Below, in pieces: positions 7,867 to 15,465 of a stretch of DNA of 18,612 nucleotides. The notes beneath the pieces are model-generated. The model ran no database searches, had not been told where the DNA came from, and was given only the letters and a program-made list of their open reading frames with translations. Source of the stretch: Desulfobacteraceae bacterium (GTDB lineage: Bacteria; Desulfobacterota; DSM-4660; Desulfatiglandales; Desulfatiglandaceae). The stretch spans positions 1,107,094 to 1,125,705 of the forward strand of contig CP070700.1 in NCBI GenBank assembly GCA_020349865.1, given 5' to 3'. Positions within the stretch are counted from its first letter, which is position 1. Every line of letters starts with the position of its first letter. Position numbers and translations under genes: made by a program.

Positions 7867-10800
7867 TTACTTTTGTCTTTTTTCCTTCAGCTTCAGTAAC
7901 TTCTCTTTCTGTTTTTCATTCAATGTCAACTTCTCCAGTTTGCTGATTATCGTAGAAAACTCATTAATTACCGAGGCATATTTCGCACCTTCTGCTGCAG
8001 AGCAGAATTCCAGCTTCAGTCTTTCAGGCTCAATGCCTATCTTCTCTAATGTCTTCTGGGTGGAGGGTATGGCCATTAATGTATGCTGCACACCTGTTAT
8101 GTAGTGACAGTCTTGCATATGACATCCCACTACGATCACTGCGTCCATGCCCTTCAAAAACGCCTCGTAAATAAATTTGGAGTGAATACGACCCGAACAC
8201 ATCACCCTGACATCCCTGACATTGGTGGCATACTGGAGACGGGACACACCGGCAAGGTCTGCCCCCGCATACCCACACCAATGACAGAGAAACGCTAAAA
8301 TCTTCGGCTTTTCCTTTATCAGGGGGACGCTGAAGGCCGTATCCACCTGGGCCAAAATCTGCTTATCTGTGAAATGGTTGTGGGTAATGGCCCCGGTAGG
8401 ACATTTGGAGGCACAGACCCCGCATCCTTTGCAGAGAACAGGGATCACACGGGCTACCTTACCCTCGGTGGATTCCTGCAGTCCAATGGCACTGTAAGGA
8501 CACACTTTCTCGCAGAGCCCGCAGGCACTGCAAAGTGCTTCTCTCACCTCAGCAACAGCGCCACTGGACACTACCGTCTTCTTTGACAGTATGGTTGCAG
8601 CACGGGCGGCTGCGCCATTGGCTTGGCTGATGGTTTCTGAAATGTTTTTAGGATAATGGGCCATTCCGCATAGAAACATGCCATCCGTATTGAAATCCAA
8701 AGGTCTTAATTTCATGTGGGCTTCCATGAAGAAACCCTCTGTGGTGAGAGGTACCCTGAGCAGTTGCGCAAGTTCCTGGTTTCCATTTGTAACAATAGGT
8801 GTGCTGAGCACCACCAAATCAGGGTGCATATCTCCTTTCAAGTTTAGTACAGGATCGTGGAAGCTCAATTGAACGTCTTCCCCGCTAATGTCAACCCTTG
8901 GCGGCTTATCTGTAGAATAACGGATAAAAGAGATCCCCGCTTCACGTGACTTGGTGTAGTAATCCTCTAAGAATCCATATGCTCGAAGGTCACGGTAAAA
9001 GACCGTAATATCCGTTTCTGGGTTCAGTTCTTTGAGTTTCAAAGCATTCTTTAAGGCCGTTTCACAGCAAATACGACTGCAATAGGGCCTTTCTTGGTTC
9101 CGAGCCCCCACGCACTGAATCATTGCCACCCGAAGGAGTAATTTGGCCTTAGGCTGGGAAGTCAGCATATTTTCAAATTCCTGTTGTATCAACACCTTAC
9201 CACTTTTACCGTAGCTATATTCGCTCGGCACAAGAGGCTTTCCACCGGTAGCCAAAATGACAGTGCCATGGTCCAGTTCTATGGGTTCATCCCATTGTCC
9301 ATCGCGTCTGCCACCGTCGGTGGATACTTCAATGATACTTCGGTAATTGCCCACATGTCCTGAAAAGGATTTGAGTTCATATCCTTGGTAGACTTTGATG
9401 TTTCCTTTGTTTTTCACCTCTTGGATAAGCTCTTGCAGGAAGGGTTCAATCGCTTTGCCTTCAATAGTATAATGGAGGTGCCTTAGGTTTCCGCCCAGCT
9501 CTTGTTCTTTTTCCACCAAGTAAACCTCGAAGCCCTGTCCGGCCACAGAAAGCGCAGCCTTCATCCCACCCAGTCCACCCCCTAAAACGAGACACCTCGG
9601 ATTCACCGGTAACTCAACTTCCCTGAGAGGCACAAGATTTCGGGCTTTTGCAACCGCCATTGAAATTAAATCCTTAGCCTTTTGTGTAGCCTCTTCCTTT
9701 TCAAACGAATGAACCCACGTGCAGTGCTCCCTGATATTGGCCATTTCCAAAAGGTAGGGATTCAGCCCTCCCTGGCGTAACGTCTCCTGAAACACTTCCG
9801 CATGATCACGGGGGGTGCAAGCAGCCACCACAACGCGGTTCAGTTTCTTTTCTTTGATGATTTCCAAGATTTTCCCACAGGAATCAGCTGCACATGATAT
9901 CAGCTGCGCTTCAAAGTGGACCACGTTTTCCAGGGATGAGGCGTGTTCAACCAGAGCACCGATATTGGCCACGCCCGCGATGTTCGTGCCACAGTGGCAA
10001 ACAAACACACCTATCCTGAGTTCTTCCCTTTCTACTGACCTTTCCTCAGGAAAGGTCTTGGGCTTTGCTAGAATCCCACGCTGCTCGGCAAGCAATTGGG
10101 CAGCCAAGGAAACGGCACCTGTTGCGGAACTGATGGAATCCGGGATGTCCATAGGTCCGATAAGAGTACCCCCAGGATAGATACCGCAACGACCGTTTCC
10201 TCCGTTGGGGTAAAAGTTATCGGTTTTGAAAAAGCCGTGCTCATTCAATTCCAGTCCGAAGATCTGGCTCAGGGATTCGTTTGCTTGTCCAGGGCTAATG
10301 CCCACAGAAAGCACCACCATTTCAAATTCTTCTTCAACGGTTTTCGTGTCTGAAAAATAGCTGAGGATCAGGTTATGGTTCTCGGGATTTTCTTTGATAG
10401 CGGGCACTCGCTTTTTGATGAACCGAACATCTTGCAATTGTTCAGCTCGTCTGTATAGAATTTCGAATCCTTTGCCATAGGTTCGTATGTCATTGTGGAA
10501 AATCGCAATCCGAGTGTCCGGATAGTGGTTTTTGGTTAAGATGATGTGTTTCAGGGCATAAGTACAACAGATACCCGAGCAATAAGAGTGCCCTGATCTT
10601 CTGTCCCTTGAACCCACACACTGAAGCCAAGCAATTCTCTTGGGGACTTTTCGGTCAGAGTATCTCAGCACTTCTCCATGGAAAGGCCCGTCAGCATTGA
10701 GCAGTCGCTCAAACTCGATGCTAGTGACAACATTTTTCATCCGGCCGTAACCATATTGCTTGATGCGGCTGGCATCAAAGGTTTCATAGCCCGTAGTGAG

Positions 10801-11385
10801 GATAATTGCCCCTACTCGTGCGAGAGCCTTTTTCCTTTTTTGCTTGAAATCGATTGCTTTGGCTTGGCAAACAGGTAGGCAAATTGCACACTTGTTTTGA
10901 AAATAGAGACAGCTCTCCCTGTCCACAACGGCAGCAGCAGGGACAGTCTGAGGACACAGAACATCTATGGCCTTCGCCGTAGACAGATTCTCATCAAAGG
11001 GATTGAGACGGTTGTAAGGGCAATAGGAGGCACAGGCCCTACAAGCCACACACAGATCCTCGTTCACATAACGAGGCCTTCGTCTCAACAGGACCTGAAA
11101 ATTACCCGGCTTTCCCTCTACCGCTAAAATGTCACTGTTGGCCAGAACTACTATGTTTGGATGTCGACCGACCTCCAGCATCTTGGGGCCAAGAATTCAG
11201 AGAGAACAATCCATGGTGGGAAAGGTCTTATCCAGCTGAGCCATTTTCCCACCAATCATTGGGGATGACTCAACCAAATAGACCTTATATCCTATTGAAG
11301 CCAAGTCAAGGGATGCCTGCACACCGCTGATGCCTCCGCCAACAACCATAACCGCCCCGACAGGAGAGTCCGATCCCTTCTTCAT
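7867..11385 (-). CDS. Double HdrA-type flavoprotein with ferredoxin and MvhD domains; probable selenoprotein (Sec63)
   Basis: Read through one in-frame TGA (11197-11199) the protein has 1172 residues. I start at the ATG at 11385, whose ATGA overlaps the stop of the upstream Fe-S gene; an ATG at 11424 would only add 13 residues from inside that gene. Module 1: FAD site GGGISG (16-21), CSL-U at 60-63, then Cys-rich clusters at 112-173. A CHCGTN linker follows (463-468). Module 2: FAD site GGGLGG (602-607). Both modules carry the HdrA QCVG...YCS.ICC segment. Then come two [4Fe-4S] ferredoxin motifs (952-962, 985-995) and an MvhD/FlpD domain with CHWC (1034-1037), Cys1063, Cys1088 and Cys1093. 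HdrA is the flavin-based electron-bifurcating hub of heterodisulfide reductase; BamE/BamF and QmoB use similar parts. Here it probably links the Fe-S protein/AOR to the membrane HdrC protein. A conventional caller would start at 11181 and lose the first 68 residues. Confidence 0.88.
11160..11182 (-). promoter_or_regulatory. Candidate bacterial SECIS hairpin downstream of the TGA
   Basis: On the minus-strand RNA, starting 15 nt after the TGA, GAUG pairs with CAUC, then after a C/A mismatch UGG pairs with UCG, leaving the apical loop AGGUCGG. The GGUC lies 23 nt after the UGA. Bacterial SECIS elements recognised by SelB lie inside the coding sequence just after UGA and show a GGU-type apical loop, as in E. 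coli fdhF. The stem is short and has two wobble pairs, and a competing hairpin (CUUGG/CCAAG) sits immediately upstream, so this is a plausible fold, not a proof. Confidence 0.5.
11197..11199 (-). other. In-frame TGA, probable selenocysteine codon
   Basis: On the minus strand the codons around it read Phe-Pro-Thr-Met-Asp-Cys-Ser-Leu-TGA-Ile-Leu-Gly-Pro-Lys-Met, then EVGRHPNI. HdrA proteins have a C-x-x-C at this place, and in some methanogens the second Cys is selenocysteine. The TGA sits exactly on that residue and the frame is conserved HdrA on both sides, so recoding is far more likely than a true stop. A frameshift is excluded by the uninterrupted frame. Confidence 0.82.
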
Positions 11386-11861
11386 AACGATTCTATCTCC
11401 TCTTCCTCCTCTTCCTCCGGCCACTGAATCTCTTCCTCTGTTTCCATAAAGGTCAAAGCATCAGTGAGACACCACTGGACACATAAAGGACCACCCTCAG
11501 GCATTGGTTCGCCACAGGCATCACATTTCAGAGGAATATCGGAATTATCGGGTTCTTTAAAAAGGTCGCGGCTGGGACATGAGGATCGACAGAAAGAGCA
11601 TTCACCATATGTTTTACCGTTAATGTTCAGCAGTGCCCTTGAATTGCATTCCACCTCCGCATAGTGGCCCGCGATGATAGGTACGTATATATCATTATCT
11701 TCATCCCAGAAGACCCGAATGCGAGACCTCTTAGGGTTGACGATGCGATACTTTGGATCGGCGTGAAACGCTGAACAGACCACTTCACATGCCCTGCAGC
11801 CAGAGCATTTGTCAGCGTCGATCTTGATGGTTTTAATAATTCTGGTCTTTTTGGTCCCCAT
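11382..11861 (-). CDS. Polyferredoxin-like Fe-S electron transfer subunit (BamC/AorA/HycB-like)
   Basis: 159 residues from the ATG at 11861, chosen because AAGGAG lies ~9 nt upstream; an ATG at 11897 would add 12 residues without support. Twelve cysteines fall in the order [11 protein letters not shown] (Cys19, 22, 25, 29), Cys72, CSFCRSSC (88, 91, 95), CDAC (113, 116) and CVQWC (127, 131), enough for about three [4Fe-4S] clusters. This is the DmsB/HycB-like arrangement seen in BamC of class II benzoyl-CoA reductase and in small subunits of AOR complexes. It ends in a run of seven glutamates near the C-terminus. It is the first gene of the run, its stop overlaps the start of the HdrA-type gene (ATGA), and it is probably the electron link between AOR and HdrA-type protein. 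Confidence 0.85.
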   Translation of the reverse strand: MGTKKTRIIKTIKIDADKCSGCRACEVVCSAFHADPKYRIVNPKRSRIRVFWDEDNDIYVPIIAGHYAEVECNSRALLNINGKTYGECSFCRSSCPSRDLFKEPDNSDIPLKCDACGEPMPEGGPLCVQWCLTDALTFMETEEEIQWPEEEEEEEIESL

Positions 11862-11901
11862 CGAAAGATACTCCTTTTTTCGTAGCAGTTTTGTCATATG
11901 A

Positions 11902-11918
11902 AATGATTGATCATTGGT
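11902..11918 (-). promoter_or_regulatory. Possible operator upstream of the Fe-S/HdrA operon
   Basis: AATGAT-TG-ATCATT is a perfect 6-bp inverted repeat (11902-11915), about 40 bp before the Fe-S gene start. The overlapping 11-mer TGATCATTGGT (11908-11918) recurs in inverse orientation at 15291-15301, upstream of the MFS gene. The short length leaves chance possible. Confidence 0.3.
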
Positions 11919-12432
11919 TTGTTAGAAATGCCATCATTGTTCCACTGCTAGGCCAATAAATAAATGAAAAAGGGGATACGAGATAAGAGTTCACCTTGGT
12001 AGCAAGAAATTATGTTTAAAATGCATTGGTTGTCAAGATCAAAACGGCCACTTCCTATTGTAGCTAAGGTAAAGTATTCAAAAAAAACACCATGGTAATA
12101 ACTAGTGGATGGAACGAGTCGAAACAAGGAATTTAAAACAGATCAATATGTGTTAATCTTTATAGTGTCAACTTATTCGGCCAATGGTAATCATTTTATA
12201 TGTTTTTGAGAATCGGCAATCCTGGTGCTTACGAATATTGATTGTTTAGCGTATTGTTTTTTGTTAGATTACAGCGAGTTTTTATAATCAAATTTTAAAA
12301 CAGAGTGATTTTCGCAACGATGTGTTACTGGGTGCAGATGAGATAAGAAGACCAGAGCGATGACCATTTTTAAAGTTATTGGATAGGGAGGTTGAGGGGT
12401 AGCTTTTTTCCAAAAAACGGTTTCTTCCAATA

Positions 12433-12450
12433 TGAATTGTTACCAATTCA
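12433..12450 (+). promoter_or_regulatory. Possible operator upstream of the thiolase
   Basis: TGAATTG-TTAC-CAATTCA is a perfect inverted repeat with 7-bp arms, ending 40 bp before the thiolase ATG. A TAAAAT hexamer (12469-12474) lies 18 bp downstream and could be a -10 box, with the inverted repeat covering the -35 area. This placement fits a repressor of the TetR or FadR kind, but the regulator is unknown. Confidence 0.4.
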
Positions 12451-12489
12451 AAGATTATTTTAATTCGATAAAATGAAAAAGGAGCATCC

Positions 12490-13749
12490 ATGAGGGGAAA
12501 CGCATACATTATCGGTTCATTTTCCACCCCGTTTAAAAAATGGCCGGAGAAATCTTATCGCGATCTGACCCGGGAAGCCTATTTGGGTGTGATCAAGGAC
12601 GCTGGCTTGGACGGTGGAGATGAAATTGAGTTCGCTTATTTCGGTAATTGCCGTATGACGATGATCGGCCAGCGTGGAATCCGCGGCCAGGTTTGCTTTA
12701 TTCCCCTGGTCAATGAAGGTCTTTTCCCCGCACGCGTTCCCATTATCAACGTGGAGGGCGCTTGTGCCACGTCGTCCATGGCCCTTTACAGCGCCTGGGT
12801 TAACATTTTAAGCGGTCAGGCTGACATTGTGTTGGCCATGGGCGTGGAAAAACTCTATTTTCCGGACATGGACAAGGCAATGTTGCTCAAGGAATTCAGG
12901 GGGGGGATGGACAACATCACGCCCGAGAAGACCATTGAAGTTTATGAGCAAGCAGGCCAGGTCATTGGTAAACCCTTTGAAACCGGTGAAGACAGAACCC
13001 TGTTTATGGATACCTATGCTATGCAAGCCAAGTATCATATGTGGAAATACGGCACTACCCAGCGCCAGATAGCAACAGGGGCTGCCAAAAACCACAATTT
13101 CGGCGCCCAAAATCCAAAGGCCCAATATCGATTCGAAATGACGGTGGATCAGGTGATGGAAGACAGGCTCATCAGCTATCCTTTGACCCGTTCCATGTGT
13201 GCACCGATAGGAGACGGCGCGGCCGCAGCCATTGTCTGCTCCGGGGATCTTTTAAAAAATTATCCGTCGGTGGTACAAAACAGGGCAGTAAGGATAAAGG
13301 CCTGCGCCATGTCCGGCGGTAAATTTCGCGAATTTGAGGAACCCAGTCTTAGCAAGGTTGCCGCAGACAAGGCCTACCGAATCGCCGGGGTCGGGCCGGC
13401 CGACATTGACCTAGCCGAGGTGCACGATGCCACCTCATTTTGCGAGATTTACCAAGTGGAAATGATGGGGTTTTGCCCAATCGGTCTAGGGGGGCCGTTC
13501 GTTGAATCAGGCGCGACCATGCTTGACGGCAAGATTCCCGTCAATACTAGTGGCGGCTTAGTATCCAAGGGCCATCCGGTCGGAGCGACCGGGCTGTCCA
13601 TGATTTACGAACTGGTGACCCAGCTTCGAGGTGAAGCCGGTCCAAGGCAGGTGCCTAACGCTAAATTGGCGCTGCAGGAGAACGGCGGCGGTGTGATCGG
13701 CTTCGAAGAAGCGGCGTGTTCCGTGGTCATTCTGGAAAAGGATCAATAG
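12490..13749 (+). CDS. Thiolase family protein, SCP2/SCPx type (acetyl-CoA acetyltransferase-like)
   Basis: 419 residues, with AAGGAG 8 nt before the ATG. The acyl-accepting cysteine is Cys92 in VEGACATSSMALYSA. His312 lies in AEVHDATSFCEIY and His362 in NTSGGLVSKGHPVGATG. The C-terminus has ENGGGVIGFEEAACSVVIL. These are marks of the SCP2/SCPx-like thiolases, which cleave or form 3-ketoacyl-CoA. Members of this group often work with a DUF35 zinc/OB partner encoded next to them (as in benzoylsuccinyl-CoA thiolase BbsAB); no such partner is present here. The gene is divergent from the Fe-S/HdrA/AOR operon and lies between the same two 39-bp repeats, so it may belong to the same pathway. Its GC content appears higher than that of the AOR gene. 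Family certain, substrate unknown. Confidence 0.9.
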   Translation: MRGNAYIIGSFSTPFKKWPEKSYRDLTREAYLGVIKDAGLDGGDEIEFAYFGNCRMTMIGQRGIRGQVCFIPLVNEGLFPARVPIINVEGACATSSMALYSAWVNILSGQADIVLAMGVEKLYFPDMDKAMLLKEFRGGMDNITPEKTIEVYEQAGQVIGKPFETGEDRTLFMDTYAMQAKYHMWKYGTTQRQIATGAAKNHNFGAQNPKAQYRFEMTVDQVMEDRLISYPLTRSMCAPIGDGAAAAIVCSGDLLKNYPSVVQNRAVRIKACAMSGGKFREFEEPSLSKVAADKAYRIAGVGPADIDLAEVHDATSFCEIYQVEMMGFCPIGLGGPFVESGATMLDGKIPVNTSGGLVSKGHPVGATGLSMIYELVTQLRGEAGPRQVPNAKLALQENGGGVIGFEEAACSVVILEKDQ

Positions 13750-13837
13750 AAGGGTGAACTGCCCAAAAATGAATGCCCCATGACCGCACTCAGTTCAATG
13801 TACCGATTAACGGAAGGTTATTTTGGGAATCACTATT

Positions 13838-13876
13838 AAAGTGAGTTATTTATATATTTATGGACGTCCCCCTTTT
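13838..13876 (+). repeat. 39-bp perfect direct repeat, copy 2
   Basis: Identical and parallel to 3191-3229. It lies in the short gap between the convergent thiolase and MFS genes, 88 bp after the thiolase stop and 51 bp beyond the MFS stop. The sequence before it (TTGGG, then 10 unrelated bases, then AAAGTGAG) shows the same spacing as in copy 1, hinting that the original unit was slightly longer. Confidence 0.95.
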
Positions 13877-13927
13877 CTCTAAACTGACAAATATGGTTTT
13901 CAGGATTGAATATGCTTAGGACCTTTC

Positions 13928-15244
13928 TCAATTTGTAATTTTCCCTATTTGTCTGACCTTTCGCGGACTTGCGATCCAAATGAATGAACAAGAAAGCATC
14001 AGGCTAACAATGCAAATGATCAACGGAATCGAATAGGTGCCGATTATATCCCGTAAGACACCTGATAAAAACGATCCAGAAGCCCCGCCTGCACCGCTGC
14101 CAACACTGATCACAGCGAAAATTAATCCAAAAGCCCTTCCACTGAAGATATCCGCACTGATGGAAGGCATGAGCGGCGCTGCTGCGCCATAGCCCAGCCC
14201 AAACAACAGTGCAAAAAAAATGGGCAAAGGGCCTATAATCAACGGAGAAAATATCAAACAAAGAATACCAACGGCGGCGGTTAACCCTCCCAATGTATTG
14301 GCGCGCTCACGCCCAAATCGATCTGAAAGATAACCGAATAACACTTTTCCTCCGGAACCCGCTAGACCGAGGATGCCAAAATAATGAGCGGCTCTGTCTC
14401 GGGCCAATCCAGCATCCACCATGGCTGAAATAGCATGTAATAAAGTTCCTTGATATGCATAGGAGAGACAAAAAAAAGCGGCTAACAATAACCAGAAGCG
14501 GCGGGTGTGTGAGACTCTCCTGAGCGTCCAGTCAATGTTTACCCAATCTTTGTTTATAATTTTCACCACCCTCGATGAACGCGCGGGTCTATCGTTTTTG
14601 CGGATGGAATCCCCATCCGGTCGTAAATTCAGATCTTCGGGCCTTCGCCTAGCAAAAATTAAGTTCAAAGGTGCCACAACAAAAATGACCACTCCTGCCA
14701 GCAAAAAATAGGTCATGCGCCATCCGTTTGTAGCAATAGATTTTTCTACCAAAGGTACTAAGAATAACATGCCGAATCCAATCCCGGACATGGCAATTCC
14801 TACAGCCAAACCCCTCTTGCGTTCGAACCAATTGGGAAGAAAGGCAGAATGAGATATAAACCCAAGAAGGCTTATACTTGCGCCGGCAAATACGCCATAG
14901 GCAATGTAAAAATGCCACAAACGCCCTGACTGGCTTGTAACTATTAAAGAAAGGGCCAAAATAAACGCCCCGATGGGTATAACAACTCTGGGTCCGAAAC
15001 GGTCCTGAAGATATCCCGTAAGCAGGCCGGTCATGGCATGACAAAGCAGAAACACCGAAAAAATGGTCGAACCCAAACCGATACTCCAACCGAAGTCCTT
15101 TATGATGGCTAGGAAAAACACAGAGAAGGAATACCATATGCCGAAGGTAATGCCTAAGGTTACAAATCCTGCCCCAATAACCAACCATCCATAAAAGACG
15201 ATCGGCTGCTTTTCAGCAACATATTCTGCATTCGTATCATTCAT
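13928..15244 (-). CDS. MFS transporter, monocarboxylate/oxalate-formate antiporter-like
   Basis: 438 residues with about twelve hydrophobic helices in two halves separated by a charged cytoplasmic loop (~205-255, rich in Arg/Lys). The start has the YGWLVIGAGF segment common in OFA/monocarboxylate-type MFS carriers. The loop 2-3 signature is YLQDRFGPRVV and its second-half counterpart is YLSDRFGRERANT. PEDLNLRPDG in the central loop is also common in this group. It probably moves a small organic acid across the inner membrane. No clear ribosome site precedes the ATG. It lies 221 bp after the cfa gene on the same strand, and an inverted repeat and a shared 11-mer lie in that gap, so it may have its own promoter. 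The nearby acyl-CoA enzymes suggest an organic acid substrate, but this is inference. Confidence 0.85.
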   Translation of the reverse strand: MNDTNAEYVAEKQPIVFYGWLVIGAGFVTLGITFGIWYSFSVFFLAIIKDFGWSIGLGSTIFSVFLLCHAMTGLLTGYLQDRFGPRVVIPIGAFILALSLIVTSQSGRLWHFYIAYGVFAGASISLLGFISHSAFLPNWFERKRGLAVGIAMSGIGFGMLFLVPLVEKSIATNGWRMTYFLLAGVVIFVVAPLNLIFARRRPEDLNLRPDGDSIRKNDRPARSSRVVKIINKDWVNIDWTLRRVSHTRRFWLLLAAFFCLSYAYQGTLLHAISAMVDAGLARDRAAHYFGILGLAGSGGKVLFGYLSDRFGRERANTLGGLTAAVGILCLIFSPLIIGPLPIFFALLFGLGYGAAAPLMPSISADIFSGRAFGLIFAVISVGSGAGGASGSFLSGVLRDIIGTYSIPLIICIVSLMLSCSFIWIASPRKVRQIGKITN

Positions 15245-15290
15245 AGGCGGCTCAGCTCGAACGACATCACTTTATAAATGGAATGAACGG

Positions 15291-15301
15291 ACCAATGATC
15301 A
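15291..15301 (+). promoter_or_regulatory. Shared 11-mer ACCAATGATCA upstream of the MFS gene
   Basis: It is the reverse complement of 11908-11918 and contains most of the palindrome ATGATCAT (15295-15302). It lies ~47 bp before the MFS start. A common regulator with the Fe-S/HdrA operon is possible; an 11-base match is weak evidence. Confidence 0.25.
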
Positions 15302-15337
15302 TAGACCGTCGGATGTGCTGTTAAGTTAAGGGCGCTA

Positions 15338-15357
15338 TTTCGAATTTATCTTCGAAA
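15338..15357. promoter_or_regulatory. Inverted repeat TTTCGAA-N6-TTCGAAA
   Basis: Perfect 7-bp arms around TTTATC, in the 221-bp gap between cfa and the MFS gene, ~95 bp upstream of the MFS start. No U-run follows on the minus strand, so a terminator is unlikely; an operator is more plausible. Confidence 0.3.
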
Positions 15358-15465
15358 GTTACCCCTTTTTTATGGCAATTTTATCATATCCTCATTCAAA
15401 ACAGTCCCGCGCTAAGACAAAAGTTTCATCCCTAGATAAGATGTTCCCATCTTCCCATTGCGGCA

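Larger units (their letters stand above)
11862..12489. other. Divergent intergenic region between Fe-S operon and thiolase
   Basis: 628 bp, AT-rich, without a convincing gene. A 79-residue minus-strand frame (12288-12527) overlaps the thiolase start and shows no motif. The region holds two inverted repeats close to the two gene starts (11902-11915 and 12433-12450) and a CCAATGGTAATCATT stretch at 12181-12195 that resembles the minus-strand form of the first of them (CCAATGATCAATCATT). Its length and AT content fit a regulated divergent promoter region. No sigma-54 box or riboswitch fold was recognised. Confidence 0.6.

Noticed and set aside
9815..10180. 121-residue plus-strand open frame inside the HdrA-type gene
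   Set aside because: It is antisense to strongly conserved HdrA sequence and has no motif or ribosome site.
11383..11424. Upstream ATG at 11424 as the start of the HdrA-type protein
   Set aside because: The extra residues (Gly/Arg-rich) are the out-of-frame reading of the Glu-rich tail of the Fe-S gene; the ATGA overlap at 11385 is the usual coupled start.
3249..11861. A complete class II benzoyl-CoA reductase (bamB-I) cluster
   Set aside because: BamB-, BamC- and BamE/F-like parts are present, but no BamD, BamG, BamH, BamI or BamA is encoded, so gene symbols were not assigned.
14649..15188. 179-residue minus-strand frame overlapping the MFS gene
   Set aside because: It is an alternative frame of the carrier, Cys/His/Trp-rich in a random way, with no family resemblance.
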